DNA from: Tillandsia leiboldiana
Taxonomy: Eukaryota > Streptophyta > Magnoliopsida > Poales > Bromeliaceae
Assembly: GCA_029204045.2 (NCBI GenBank)
Contig: CM055062.1
Span: forward strand, 4,448,648 to 4,512,647
Length of the DNA: 64,000 nt
Reading direction: 5' to 3'
A model generated the notes under the pieces. It did not search any database. It was not told where the DNA came from and worked only from the letters and a program-made list of their open reading frames with translations. Of this stretch, positions 10,645 through 23,708 are shown one piece after another (within the stretch, counting starts at the first letter, position 1; every line of letters begins with the position of its first letter). A program made the translations under genes and the position numbers.

Positions 10645-11990
10645 CTGCCACCTCCATCGGCATAGCCGACGGCCCCGGTACCTCAAGCTGGGCTCACCGA
10701 GATGGCTGGGGGCAGGAACGGCGGGCAGGTCCCTGCACAAGGACCGCCTCAATTTCAGGCTGGCCACTGCGAGTCGCCACCTCCACCGGCACAGTCGGCA
10801 ACCCTGGTACCTCAAGTAGGGCTCGCCGAGATATAAGCCCAGGTGGATGAGATCATCCGAAACTCCTTCGGCACAGAGGCCAAGCCGACAATTCGGCCAA
10901 TGTTCAGGTCTCCGTATCTCGCTCACATCAATACGGATTATCTTTACCCGGCTAATTGGAAAATGTCAAAGTTTATTCTCAGGCAAAGAAAATGAGAACA
11001 TTGTCGAGCACATTGCTCCATTCACGGCCCAATGTCGAGAGGCGGCCGAGAGCCCATTTTTAAAGATAAGGCTTTTCAGCATGTCATTAACCAAGACAAC
11101 GTTCTCATGGTACACGAGCCTGCCTCATAACTCTGTTTGGGATTGGGACGAGTTGGAGGCGAAGTTTCATGAGCAGTCCTATCGGGCCGTGCCCGAATTG
11201 TCGGTTGCGGGTATTGCATCGTATCGACAGAACGCTAGAAAACGGTCGACGAATACCTTAACCATTTTAAGATGGAGAGAAATCGTTGCTTTGTAAGGAT
11301 GCCTGAGTCCGAGTTAGTGAAAATCGTGTTCAATAGGAAGACTTTAAGACGTGCGATCATTTTGAGGATTGATAGTTTGCCAATCTTTTCGATCTAGGCA
11401 TCCGGGTTGCTCAATATGAGTAGTTTTGCAATAATAATAATAATAACAATCGGCCATATTGGAGCCGAGGTAAAGATTGGAAGAAGGCGAGAGAAAATGA
11501 AATCGCCTTAATTGAGAAAAATTTGGTACATTAAAAGCCAAATGGCGAAAATGGTAGTTCGGCTGATGAGGTCGAAATATACGCGACTGAGTTGTTAAAA
11601 GATCATCAACCGTACAAATGACGGTTGTTAAAGCCGGCAAGAATTTGGGAGTACGGAGCCCGAGCATTGGCTAATGCATACTCATTCGATACTTCCAAGG
11701 CCGATCAAATTTTCGATCGATTGCTCCAAGATGGGAGGATTCGGCTCTAGGAGGGCCAAACGATTCCCCAATACGAACAGCTCCGGAAACGAAAGTATTG
11801 TTAGTGGCACCATTTAGGGAGCCACCGAACAGGCGATTGCACCGCCTGGAAGAAATATATCCAAAAGAGAATCAACGAGGGTCGGCTCGTTTTTGCCGAC
11901 CACGAAAGTAATAACATGAGAATCGATACTAATCCCTCTCCCCCGTAGGTAAACATGGCGGACACGAAAGGAAAGAAGTCGGCGTCGGCA
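10645..11990 (+). pseudogene. Gag of a Tat-lineage Ty3/gypsy element, frameshifted
   Basis: A Pro/Gln-rich linker (about 10650-10840) leads to a gag core. At 10890-10960 the translation reads PYLAHINTDYLYPANWKMSKF. After a frameshift near 10975 it continues FSGKENENIVEHIAPFTAQC and then LTKTTFSWYTSLPHNSV and ELEAKFHEQSYR (to about 11190). These match the Retrotrans_gag domain of Tat elements (canonical FSG.D...EHI..F..QC, F.WY..LP). Further on, ANAYSFDTSKADQIFDRLL (about 11665-11725) and a CxxH....H....C knuckle-like motif (about 11800-11850) followed by INEGRLVFADHE match the C-terminal part. The protein would package element RNA. Several shifts and stops make it non-functional. The TRIM at 10467-10644 adjoins its left end. 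Confidence 0.8.
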
Positions 11991-13562
11991 TCCGAGTCCC
12001 TTGGAAAAGGGACGTCGACGAGTAGCGTACCTCGGCTCTGCGTGTGATGCAAGGCCGAAATGACTAGCGAAAATTGGGACACATTGTTTCTCGGCATGCC
12101 CAAAGAAGTCAAGAGATGGTTCACCTTCCCAGACTTGGGCAAAAGGCGTAGTTTGTCGTGACTCGGCGTCGGATTAGCATTCGGCCAAGGGGTCGAACGA
12201 ACAACCCAAGAAGGAGGGCGAGGATGACGAACGAGACCAGGCCATCCAACGAGTCCTGCGTGATCTTTACGACCGACCATAGCCGAGACCGCAAACAGGC
12301 GGCCACGAAGGGCTAAGAGCCCCACTACTACAACAAAACCCCTACTACGACTACAAAGAAAACCGAGGATAGGGGGCACCCTGAGGAGCTTTCGGCCAAG
12401 AGGCCGAAGGAGGATGAAGGCACGGGCCACAGTCGCGCCCATATCAAGGCGGCCCACGTGAGAGGTTTGGCCCGGTGGGTGGCTACCCGCGCATCGGGCC
12501 GAAGCCCCGAGTCTCTTATCACGAAGACAACACGCTAGGGGCACGGGCTACCCTTTTAACGCCTGACGTTGAGTTCCCTTGGCTTACGGAAGGGAAAGTC
12601 GATGCCTTGACCATCCGCCTGATGGAGGAGCTCAGAATTCAGCCGTGGCCGAAACCATGGTAGAGGCGAGAGATCCTCAGGGAATACCTGAGGGAAGTGG
12701 ACCCACCGATCGATAGGCCGACCGAACAGTAGCCCACTTCAGATAGGCCGAATCGGTAGTATGGTTCGGCCATGATGAGGACACAGAAATGTCGCCAGCA
12801 ACGAGCCCAAGCCGACGCGATGAGGAAAGCGGCGACAGCTCGAGGGCCCTGACCTAACCCGAATGAAGTTCGATCTATTCTTTGGCCGTCATGTCAGCCG
12901 ATGCGAAATGATTATGAGGCCGGAGGATCAAGTGCACTACCTCAAGTTGAACCTACAATACTACGGCTAGCGACAAAAGAACCGACGAGCGTCTGTCAAG
13001 ACATGGATGCCCGAATTCGAGCTCTCGAGGCAATGGCTCGGCATGACCTCGACACCTCACGACCTCCAAAAGAATGAGACATGGAGGTCTCGACTACACC
13101 TTCGGTTGAAGAAACCGGAGGAATGGGTGGAGAGAAACCTCGGACCGATGATGATTCGGCCGAGATAGGCACAACAGGGGCGTATCGAAAGGACTATTGA
13201 ATTGGGCTCTACCTGAGTTCAAAAAATAAAGGCCGGCTGAGAGGGGTCGGCTGGGGAAATTTTTTTTGGCTACCACGGGTTCAAAGCTGAAAATAGATAA
13301 AGACCATGATCGACCAGAAAGGCTGAGAATGAGCAGTGCAGTCGAAGTTGTTCAGCCAAAACGCTTCGAGGAAAAGGCGCCGAAATACGGCGAGAAAAAT
13401 TGAATAACGCAGACTGTTGTATGAACGACTAAGAAATCAAAGCCGGTTATTTAAATTAAAGTACAGATACGATGTAAACCAGTCCAAAAAATTTATAATG
13501 TCACAATTGTGGTCAACTGTTTAAATACAAAAGTGTGCGAAAAAAAGGAAGACGCTGAGTGT
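11991..13562 (+). other. Degenerate interior of the Tat element, no recognisable pol
   Basis: No RT, RNase H or integrase motif could be read in any frame over about 1.5 kb. Repeated use of the words TCGGC, GGCCGA and CCGAC gives the stretch the same base texture as the flanking gag and antisense ORF, so it probably belongs to the same element. A cysteine pair resembling a knuckle (about 12030-12050) is the only motif-like item. Minus-strand ORFs of up to 247 codons here have no motif I know. Confidence 0.4.
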
Positions 13563-14832
13563 TTAGTGCATCAAGTCATGGAGCCGCTTCCATTTGGTGT
13601 CAACCAATGCCTGCGAGTGTTGGGCCGCTTTTCTCTGTCGCTTCACCTCTGAATGCTTGCTCAGAAGATCGCTGAGCCCATGACGGAGGGAGGCACCGAG
13701 GTCTGTCTCCGTCTGCAATCGAGCTCTAGCCGCATCAATTACCGCTTGATCTACAGCCAGATCCCGCTTGAGGTTGGCAAGGCGGAGCTCTGTTTCAGCA
13801 ATCTCCCTCTCGATCCCGGCTGAATGTTGATGTGAGCTGGGACAACTGTTCTACGCATTCGCCTATTTGAATCACTTGAGATGCGGCCGACACCCGATAG
13901 TTTCCGATCGTAGAGAAGTGGGCTCCAACTGCCTCGAGCTCCTTGAGAACGACCAATTGAAGAGAGACGATGGAAGGCAACTGAAAGGACAAAGAGAATA
14001 TGAGGTGTTGCTCTCACAGAGGGAGAACAGAACAGTGAGAAGAGGCCGTAAGGAAGCAAAGAAGTTCCTCGAGCCGCTGAAGCTTTTTAGGAGTTCGAAG
14101 AAGCGGTAGAAGACCCTCGGAACAGAGACTAATAACCTTGCGAAATGGCTGAAGAGGGTCCTTGGCCATAAAGGGTGCCACTCCGGTACCATCACCTGAA
14201 GAAGAGCTGAGAGTAAGAAGCTCCGGTAGAGAGGGTAACAGGTCCCCTCTAACCTGGAGAGCCGAACTTGAAAATAGCTCCGAGATGGCCGATAAGTCGG
14301 CTCCGAAGTGAGCCACCGGAAGTTCGGCGGCGATATCAAGCACCGAAGTGCCAACGACAGCTCTCTCCTCTTATTCTTCTTCGTGGTTGTCTCCTTCTTC
14401 CCCTTCCTCTCCATGCTCTTCTTCTCCTTTTTCTTCTTCGTCCTCTCTTTGCTCTTCTTCTTCATCTTCTTCTTCTTCTTCTTCTGCCCCCTCTTCTTCT
14501 CCACCTTCTTTCTCCTCCTCAGTCTCTCCCGGCTCTACTTCATCGATATCGCGGGCCGCTTCGATAAGTAGGACTAAAAAAATATCCGACTGATGACTAG
14601 GCCCAGCCACTGGATGCGTCACGTCCGGTGCAACCTGTTGAAGGGCGACAGGAGACCCGGGCCGAAGGGTAGCCTCAGCCGATGTGGGCACAGAAAGACC
14701 TCCACGGCCAAGTTTCATCGGCCACGGTGCAGTGACGGTCTGTTCGGTTGAACGTTTGGCCGAACGACGGCGCAATTGTAAAAACGAAAAGAATAAAAGC
14801 CGGTCGAATGGCGAGGAGATGAAAAAAATGAG
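13563..14832 (-). pseudogene. Antisense ORF of the Tat element, C-terminal part, with intron-like gaps
   Basis: On the minus strand, coding-like segments can be followed from 14832 down to a stop at 13563-13565. They are an Arg-rich stretch, a long acidic Glu tract (about 14371-14540), a segment with LDIAAELPVAHFGADLSAI (about 14280-14340), and a C-terminal coiled-coil region (13563-13785) with heptad-like EREIAETELRLANLKRDL. A pyrimidine tract ending CTTTCAG (about 13983-13996) looks like a 3' splice site between the last segments. A one-base shift near 13785-13800 breaks the coiled coil. Tat-lineage elements are known to carry extra ORFs, some antisense. The product is unknown. A captured plant-mobile-domain-like gene is possible, but the domain itself was not seen. 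The non-autonomous element at 14833-23703 interrupts it. Confidence 0.55.
14371..14540. repeat. TCT/TTC-rich polypyrimidine tract
   Basis: A low-complexity run of TCT, TTC and CTC triplets. On the minus strand it encodes the Glu-rich acidic segment of the antisense ORF. The Ser-, Leu- and Phe-rich plus-strand ORFs over it are artefacts of the repeat. Confidence 0.85.
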
Positions 14833-17800
14833 TGTAAGACTCGTGAAATTTAAATGCAAAAGAAACCTAAGTGGTTGTGTACCCGTGTGCAAATTGCACA
14901 GTTTTCGGAACACGGTTTCCCGACTTACAGATCCGAGTCTGATCTCGATAATCTGAAATCACCAGTGCGACCGTCTCGTTGAATCGAGTAAAAATGGTAT
15001 AAACAGATTTTCGATCCGATGGTCGGATTGTCCAGAAATCAGCGAAGATACGGGTGGGACCCGCGACTTAAGTGAATAGTACCAATGAATAGTAGCCCCT
15101 GATTTAATTCCCTCGCCGGCCAACGTCGGCCGATCGACCGTCTGGAGTCCGAATATGACGATCCAGGTAGTCGATTTGAATGGCATCGTCATTCTGAGCG
15201 CTATGGCGCTGACGAAATTTACATTTGACGAGCCTAAAGCATCGTAAAGCGTGCCGAACTGTATAATTTACAGTATAAGATGGATTTTAAAAATTATGAA
15301 CCTCAATTTTAGCGAACCAAAATTGCTACCTGATAGGTTTCGTCGAGCCGGACGTCGTGGTGGTGTCCATTTTTTAGTTTGACAATCCGGTTGTCTCAAA
15401 AAGCGTGAAATATGAGAAAAATCATGGTATTTTGCATAAAAGCCCTATATTTTATGTGTCAAGTGTACCAAACTTGTTGAGGAGGGGCTTCTTTGTGTTT
15501 TTGTTCTACTATAATGGACTGAGTTTAAAGTGGATGCAAGTAGAGGGACTTAATTGCATATTATTGCAATATTAAGTTAGCACCTAGGGCATCCGGGGGA
15601 GAGAACCCTAGTCGCTTCTTCCTGTAACTGCAGCCGCACCCACGACTCCTCCTCTCCCTCTGCTACCTCTCCCGAGCTCCTGCACCACCGGCCGCCGTCC
15701 CTGGTCGCCGAAAAAGCAAGGAGATCCATAGAGCAATCTTGATCTCGGGCTTGTGGGGATAGGAAGAAGACCTGAGCCCTAGACTTGTGCCCAGGCCTCT
15801 CTGCAGTCATCTGCAGCATCCAGAAGGCAAGCCGTAGTGGCCGGTGCACCGCCGTGGCCGCGTGACGCCGAGGACACCATCTTCTTCTTCCTCGGATCTG
15901 GCGAAGGTGAGGTTCTTTTGTTCTTTGTTTTTCTTGCAACCTAGACCTGTACAATCTCTATTCCATGTTTCTGGGATGCTGCTGATGGAGCCACGACCCC
16001 GGAGTGGCGCCGGGTTGCCGGCGGGAGCAAGAAGCCGCCGGAACCCTAAAATGGGCCGCCTCTCGCGCGCGCTTCTCCGGATGGCTCGGGCCTTGAACCA
16101 AGTTGATAGAAACCTTCTGTAGGGCCTAGAGAGCCTTCCCAAGAAGTTTTAGAGCATTTAGTTTAGGGTGCGCTTCGCAGTTCGATGCCCTCGTTTTGGG
16201 TTATCTCGGGTTCGCCCGAGGTTGCGCCGCCGCCGCCGCTTATTGCCGCCGGCCACCTGCCCAGTTTGCTCCACCAAGTCGAGACAGAGCCATTGGTGCC
16301 TTTGCATGCAATCCATAATGACCAGGTGCAGGTTTGCCATTAACGGAGCTTGAATGGCCGCGTGCATGGTGGTCGGCCGGTTGTTGCTCCTCGCCGCCGG
16401 CCATGCGTTCGGCAAGCTTCGTGGAGTTGGGTAGCACCTACAGGTGCTTGTGCATGAGACCCTTAGCCTTGGTATTGAGATCCACCATTGTTGCCTTCGA
16501 GTTTGTGTACTAAGCAAGTTGCCCACCTTGTGTTCGGGGAAATGCCCGAGAGAGCCCAAATTGATTCAGGCAAGTTTTGATCATCCAGCAAGTGAGCGTA
16601 CGACTCCTTTCAACCTCCTGAGCACGATGCTCACTCTACTTCAGCAAATGGCTGAGTAGAGGGAAGGATTTCGCAAACCGAGCTCTATAAGCTTATGTTT
16701 TGGAGCCATGTCGCTCCGGCGATGTCTCTGGTTTCCCCACAGCACCTAGTTGGTGAGCCTCTAGGTTCTTTCGACCCACTGAGCATGATGCTTGCATCTA
16801 AAATGGGTTTGGTCGAATGTAAGTATTAAAAGTAGCATGTGAGCCTTTATGTCAAGGTATTGTTGGCCCGAAGTTTTACTCGGGTGTCATGCTGCTACCA
16901 AATGGTGAGCACGGTGTCCAGCAGGTCGAGGGCCACCTGCTGGTGGTGTCGGTTCGTTAAAATAGCACTCCGAAATTAAATGCAAGTGAAAAAGGCATGA
17001 AAGTGCATGCTTTTATGCAATTTGGTAAAACCCTAGGGGTCAATTTGTTATTGTAGCCTGGTAGGCTACTGTAGACAGCGTACACGGGTCTCTAAGTACT
17101 TTGTTAGAGATCCAACGACTTTCGTTGAACGGAATCGGATAACGAACCGTAAATCGGTGAAATTGTCGGTTTAACGGCTTTCGGCGCGAGTTTCGCGTAC
17201 TTCGATGTAATAGAATGATGAATGGATCTTGTTACCTGTCTCTGGTTATTCCCGACGCTGTCCTGGATTGGTCCAGTGGCTCTCGTTTCAAGTCGGTGGC
17301 TTCCGGTGCAAAATCGGCCTTTCCGGAAGTGTTGAAGTAATTATGGCTCCGATCGAGCATCGATTTTAGCAAAGAGGCTTAACTAGTGAGTCTGTGGTTT
17401 TGGGAAAGTGTGAGTCCGTCCCTGATCAGTATTTCATGATTCAGGTCCTTGCTGTCTGACTCCGGCCCACGAGCCTTCTGTTGGAGTCGTTGGTCCGCCT
17501 ACACTCAGGTGGGTTATCTTCGGTCCGGGCTTTATCTTTTCGGCCCTCTGTTTGCTTTAGTCCAGTCGGACACCTGTTCTTGATTTGGCCTTGATGATTA
17601 TGCCTATATGTTTCATGTTCCTAGATGATAGATATTATTTGGACTGTTCTTGTTCATCTGCTCATCGGTACAGTAGATTTTCATGGTCTGATCATGCCTG
17701 TTGATTGCTTTCATATCTGTCATTGTTATACTACATCTATATCCAGAGATACTTGCTTTTACATTCCAGATATGCATGATAGACCTATGGTTGATATACA

Positions 17801-18812
17801 GACATTTGCATTCCTGTGGGGATTTCCGGCATTTTGCCGATTACCCGGTCTGTGGACCGTGAGCTTGAGCATTAGCATTATGATCGTTGTGCACCTGCTG
17901 TTCGCTCGCGTACGCTGTGGGATTGATCACCTACATTGCGTTCTTTACCGGTAAAGGGTCTGGTTGACCCGTGAGCTATCCCCTCTGGCTGTATCACTGG
18001 GTACGGGGAGCTCCTCGGCTGTACCGATATGAGGAAACTCTTGGCTGTACAGTTTGGTACGAGGATCCTCTTGGCTATATCAATGGTACGGGGTTGCTGT
18101 TCAGCTCGGCTAGGTGGAATCCAGTATGATTGTGGTTGGCTCGGCATAGATATCTTCGCCTGAGGTCCCCGTGACCAATAGTGGCATCGGTTGGGTACTT
18201 ACTGTTCCTTTGTTGATGCATAGCTTACATTTCCATATTCTGGCATGTTTTACTATTTATTTCTGTACCCATATCTGCTCAGTTATATTTGATTATCACC
18301 ATGATTGATTCTGATATTTCTGTACCCATATCTGCTCAGTTATATCGTGACTTATTGATTATTCAGCTTTACCTATTGATCTATTACTATCAGCAGATTA
18401 TTGTATCCAGTAGGTACGATTAGCTATTTCTCGGCTCGTCGTGCCCACTGGGATACATGTACAGTGTATCTCACACCCCCTGGGTGACCATTTTTCAGGT
18501 CGGTCGGGTGCTGGGATGTCGGGACACGTTGGTGAGGCTGTTGCGATAGTACCGACCTTTATGTCACCAGTATATTTTATCTTCTGCATTTTGTTTAAAA
18601 TATTGTAAAATGACTAATGTTGTATGCATAGTTTAGACTACTCTGGTATTGACTGTAAGTGCTTAGCCGTGCATGTATAGGAAAGGCTCTGTCCCATTTG
18701 GACAGGGAATTTACTATACATGTGGCGATCTGTTCACGCCTGAAATGATTTAAACTCTGATTTAAAAAAAAAAAAAAAGTTTAGCCTGCTTTTCAAAACT
18801 CGGGGCGTGACA
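14833..18812 (+). repeat. 5' LTR of the LARD-like element
   Basis: 3,980 bp, TG...CA. It contains a leader-like stretch of ACCCTAG and Pro/Ala-coding GC-rich sequence (about 15580-16110). Near 17985-18090 there are imperfect tandem units built on CTTGGCTGTAC or CTCGGCTGTAC. A 30-bp direct repeat at 18259-18288 recurs at 18316-18345. A 15-base oligo-A run lies close to the right end. Short ORFs are duplicated in the other LTR, as expected, and show no known domain. Confidence 0.93.
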
Positions 18813-19737
18813 GATTTTATGGTATCAGAGCAATAGGTACACGATGCCTAGGTATTTGGTTAGGATTGAGCCCTAGGATGACTGGTGATCTACGTGAGAG
18901 CGCGGGGATTTGTCTAGCGGTTAGGAGCTCAGGTGTATGTTCACACTAATGAGTTGTTTCCTAACTTGTTGTTTTGGTTGTCATAGTGGGTGCAGTGTTA
19001 GCTGCGATCGTGGTACGGGCCATGGGTTGATTTTTCAGTGGAGCCTGAGGGCTCGGATCGTTTGTAGCGGTTAGAGAATCAGCTCACCACTTTTGCTGGG
19101 TTAGACCGACAGATGGCTCAGCAACTGATGATTGCTATTATTGCACCGGCCCTACCACTAGTCCAGATGCTTGGGGAGTCGTTGATTCCCCAGTTGTCTC
19201 CACGTCACTTGATATAGTGACTTATGTCGTAGCCGTGATTATCGGAACTATGCCTGTGGCTGCTATTAGTGGTGATTGATTCAAGGTGTTAATGAACACA
19301 GGAAGATGGTTCTAGACTCTCTTGAGTAGCCGAGGTTGCACTCATGACCACGAGGTGGTAAAGACAGTTGATACAGGGTTATAGTATCGACATAAAGATT
19401 TGTGTTGTGTGGTATGTGATATACCTTCTGATGGGAGTTGTGTCCCCAACTAGTTGTTGGCGACGGATCTATGGTATTTCGCTTTTCTTTTGGTAAGCAC
19501 GTTGGCTGCAGACAACGTACTGTCAAAAGAACCGAGGAAATACTCTGCCCTGTAATGGGGAGTATCAGATTGGGTCTAAATGAGTAGCCTGATAGTTGCC
19601 GATATTTTGTGACTGATTGTCACTACTGCGAACCTGTTAGAGGCTTAATAGTGGTTTAGTTAAGTTTAAGTTTCGGGGATGAAACTTCTTTTAAGTTGTA
19701 AGTTTCGGGGATGAAACTTCTTTTAAGTTGTAAGTGA
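18813..19737 (+). mobile_element. 925-bp interior of the LARD-like element (PBS, vestigial gag, 3' end)
   Basis: The PBS TGGTATCAGAGC lies at 18820-18831, seven bases after the LTR. Around 19070-19130 the frame reads ENQLTTFAGLDRQMAQQLM, resembling the N-terminus of plant gypsy gag, but it stops soon afterwards. The rest shows no protease, RT or integrase. The 3' end has a 32-bp unit, AAGTTTCGGGGATGAAACTT plus 12 more bases, repeated twice at 19668-19699 and 19700-19731, just before the 3' LTR. In related elements this region holds the PPT-proximal hairpin. Most of gag-pol has evidently been lost by deletion. Confidence 0.85.
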
Positions 19738-22700
19738 TGTAAGACTCGTAAAATTTAAATGCAAAAGAAACCTAAGTGGTGTGTACCCGTGTGCAAATTG
19801 CACAGTTTTCGAAACACGGTTTCCCGACTTATAGATCCGAGTCTGATCTCGATAATCTGAAATCACCAGTGCGACCGTCTCGTTGAATCGAGTAAAAATG
19901 GTATAAACAGATTTTCGATCCGACGGTCGGATTGTCCAGAAATCAGCGAAGTTACGGGTGGGACCCGCGACTTAAGTGAATAGTACCAATGAATAATAGC
20001 CCCTGATTTAATTCCCTCGCCGGCCAACGTCAGCCGATTGACCGTCTGGAGTCCAAATATGACGATCCAGGTAGTCGATTTGAATGGCATCGTCGTTCTG
20101 AGCGTTGTGGCACCGACGAAATTTGCATTTGACGAGCCTAAAGCATCGTAAAGCGTGCCGAACTGTATAATTTACAGTATAAGATGGATTTTAAAAATTA
20201 TGAAGCTCAATTTTAGCGAACCAAAATTGCTACCTGATAGGTTTCGTCGAGCCGGACGTCGTGGTGGTGTCCATTTTTCAGTTTGACAATCCGGTTGTCT
20301 CGAAAAGTGTGAAATATAAGAAAAATCACGGTATTTTGCATAAAAGCCCTATATTTTATGTGTCAAGTGTACCAAACTTGTTGAGGAGGGGCTTCTTTGT
20401 GTTTTTGTTCTACTATAATGGACTGAGTTTAAAGTGGATGCAAGTAGAGGGACTTAATTGCATATTATTGCAATATTAAGTTAGCACCTAGGGCATCCGG
20501 GGGAGAGAACCCTAGTCGCTTCTTCCTGTAACTGCAGCCGCACCCACGACTCCTCTTCTCCCTCTGCTACCTCTCCCGAGCTCCTGCACCACCGGCCGCC
20601 GTCCCTGGTCGCCGGAAAAGCAAGGAGATCCATGGAGCAGCTTGTGGGGATAGGAAGAAGACCTGAGCCCTAGACTTGTGCCCAGGCCTCTCTGCAGTCA
20701 TCTGCAGCATTCAGAAGGCAAGCCGTAGTGGCCGGTGCACCGCCGTGGCCGCGCGACGCCGAGAAGACCATCTTCTTCTTCCTCAGATCCGGCGAAGCTG
20801 AGGTTCTTTTGTTCTTTGTTTTTCTTGCAACCTAGACCTGTACAATCTCTATTCCATGTTTCTGGGATGCTCCTGATGGAGCCGCGGCCCCGGAGTGGCG
20901 CCGGGTTGCCGGCGGGAGCAAGAAGCCGCCGGAACCCTAAAATGGGCCGCCTCTCGCGCGCGCTTCTCCGGATGGCTCGGGCCTTGAACCAAGTTGATAG
21001 AAACCTTCTGTAGGGCCTAGAGAGCCTTCCCAAGAAGTTTTAGAGCATTTAGTTTAGGGTGTGCTTTGCAGTTTGATGCCCTAGTTTTGGGTTATCTCTG
21101 TTTCACCCGAGGTTGCGCCGCCGCCGCCGCTTATTGCCGCCGGCCACCTGCCCAGTTTGCTCCACCAAGTCGAGAGAGAGCCATTGGTACCTTTGCATGC
21201 AATCCATAATGACCAGGTGCAGGTTTGCCATTAACGGAGCTTGAATGGCCGCGTGCATGGTGGTCGGCCGGTTGTTGCTCCTCGCCGCCGGCCATGTGTC
21301 CGGCAAGCTTCATGGAGTTGGGTAGCACCTACAGGTGCTTGTGCATGAGACCCTTAGCCTTGGTATTGAGATCCACCATTGTTGCCTTCGAGTTTGTGTA
21401 CTAAGCAAGTTGCCCTTCTTTTGTTCGGGGAAATGCCCGAGAGAGCCCAGATTGATTCAGGCAAGTTTTGATCATCCAGCAAGTGAGCGTACGACTCCTT
21501 TCAACCTCCTGAGCACGATGCTCACTTTACTTCAGCAAATGGCTGAGTAGAGGGAAGGATTTTGCAAACCGAGCTCTATAAGCTTATGTTTTGGAGCCAT
21601 GTTGCTCCGGCGATGTCTCTGGTTTCCCCACAGCACCTAGTTGGTGAGCCTCTAGGTTCTTTCGACCCACTGAGCATGATGCTTGCATCTAAAATGGGTT
21701 TGGTCGAGTGTAAGTATTAAAAGTAGCATGTGAGCCTTTATGTCAAGGTATTTTTGGCCCGAAGTTTTACTCGGGTGCCGTGCTGCTACCAAATGGTGAG
21801 CACGGTGTCCAGCAGGTCGAGGGCCACCTGCTGGTGGTGTCGGTTCGTTAAAATAGCACACCGAAATTAAATGCAAGTGAAAAAGGCATGAAATTGCATG
21901 CTTTTATGCAATTTGGTAAAACCCTAGGGGTCAATTTGTTATTGTAGCCTGGTAGGCTACTGTAGACAGCGTACACGGGTCTCAAAAGACTTTGTTAGAG
22001 ATCCAACGGCTTTCGTTGAACGGAATCGGATAACGAACCGTAAATCGGCGAAATTATCGGTTTAACGGCTTTCGGCGCGAGTTTCGCGTACTTCGATGTT
22101 ATAGAATGATGAATGGATCTTGTTACCTGTCTCTGGTCATTCCCGACGCTGTCCTGGCTTGGTCCAGTGGCTCTCGTTTCAAGTCGGTGGCTTCCGGTGC
22201 CAAATTGGCCTTTCCGGAAGTGTTGAAGTAATTATGGCTCCGATCGAGCATCGATTTTAGCAAAGAGGCTTAACTAGTGAGTCTGTTGTTTTGGGAATGT
22301 GTGAGTCCGTCCCTGATCAGTATTTCATGATTCAGGTCCTTGCAGTCTGACTCCGGCCCACGAGCCTTCTGTTGGAGTCGTTGGTCCGCCTACACTCAGG
22401 TGGGTTATCTTCGGTCCGGGCTTTATCTTTTCGGCCCTCTGTTTGCTTTAGTCCAGTCGGACACCTGTTCTTGATTTGGCCTTGATGATTATGCCTATAT
22501 GTTTCATTTTCCTAGATGATAGATATTATTTGGACTGTTCTTGTTCATCTGCTCATCGGTACAGTAGATTTTCATGGTCTGATCATGCCTGTTGATTGCT
22601 TTCATATCTGTCATTGTTATACTACATCTATATCCAGAGATACTTGCTTTTACATTCCAGATATGCATGATAGACCTATGGTTGATATACAGACATTTGC

Positions 22701-23703
22701 ATCCCTGTGGGGATTTTCGGCATTTTGCCGATTACCCGGTCTGTGGACCGTGAGCTTGAGCATTAGCATTATGATCGTTGTGCACCTGCTGTTCGCTCGC
22801 GTACGCTGTGGGATTGATCCCCCACATTGCGTTCTTTACCGGTAAAGGGTCTGGTTGACCCGTGAGCTATCCCCTCTGGCTGTATCACTGGGTACGGGGA
22901 GCTCCTCGGCTGTACCGATATGAGGAAACTCTTGGCTGTACCGTTTGGTACGAGGATCCTCTTGGCTATATCAATGGTAAGGGGTTGCTGTTCAGCTCGG
23001 CTTGGTAGAATCCAGTCTGATTGTGGTTGGCTCGGCATAGATATCTTCGCCTGAGGTCCCCGTGACCAATAGTGGCATCGGTTGGGTACTTACTGTTCCT
23101 TTGTTGATGCATAGCTTATATTTCCATATTCTGGCATGTTTTACTATTTATTTCTGTACCCATATCTGCTCGGTTATATTTGATTATCACCATGATTGAT
23201 TCTGATATTTCTGTACCCATATCTGCTCAATTATATCGTGACTTATTGATTATTCAGCTTTACCTATTGATCTATTACTATCTGCAGATTATTGTATCCA
23301 GTAGGTACGATTAGCTATTTCTCGGCTCGTCGTGCCCACTGGGATACATGTACAGTGTATCTCACACCCCCTGGGTGACCATTTTTCAGGTCGGTCGGGT
23401 GCTGGGATGTCGGGACACGTTGGTGAGGCTGTTGCGATAGTACCGACCCTTATGTCACCAGTATATTTTATCTTTCGCATTTTGTTTAAAATATTGTAAA
23501 ATGACTAATGTTGTATGCGTAGTTTAGACTACTCTGGTATTGACTGTAAGTACTTAGCCGTGCATGTATAGGAAAGGCTCTGTCCCATTTGGACAGGGAA
23601 TTTACTATACATGTGGCGATCTGTTCACGCCTGAAATGATTTAAACTCTTATTTAAAAAAAAAAAAAAAATTTAGCCTGCTTTTCAAAACTCGGGGCGTG
23701 ACA
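19738..23703 (+). repeat. 3' LTR of the LARD-like element
   Basis: 3,966 bp, collinear with 14833-18812. The repeats, oligo-A run and GC-rich leader segment are preserved. Differences from the 5' copy are mostly single substitutions and small indels. The largest I noticed is a short deletion near 20640, relative to GATCTCGGG around 15740 in the 5' copy. TSD ATGAG follows at 23704-23708. Confidence 0.93.
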
Positions 23704-23708
23704 ATGAG

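Larger units (their letters stand above)
14833..23703 (+). mobile_element. Complete non-autonomous gypsy-type element with giant LTRs (LARD-like)
   Basis: Two direct repeats of about 3.97 kb (14833-18812 and 19738-23703) begin TGTAAGACTCGT and end CTCGGGGCGTGACA, enclosing only 925 bases. A perfect 5-bp duplication, ATGAG, flanks it (14828-14832 and 23704-23708), so this is an intact insertion unit. It has a PBS and a gypsy-like 3' end but no pol and only a vestige of gag. It must therefore have moved using proteins made elsewhere. The LTR copies differ by scattered substitutions and small indels, which suggests a fairly recent insertion. It lies inside the antisense ORF of the Tat element, probably in an intron of it. 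About 90% of the element is LTR, more extreme than typical LARDs. Confidence 0.95.

Noticed and set aside
11801..12544. 247-codon minus-strand ORF
   Set aside because: No recognisable motif, and it overlaps the decayed sense gag of the Tat element. Kept only as part of the degenerate interior.
14268..14593. Ser-, Leu- or Phe-rich plus-strand ORFs
   Set aside because: Translations of a TCT/TTC repeat in three frames.
15577..16559. Small ORFs (for example 125, 111 and 133 codons) repeated at 20698-21550
   Set aside because: They lie in the two LTR copies of the LARD-like element. Duplication follows from the LTR pair, and no domain is visible.
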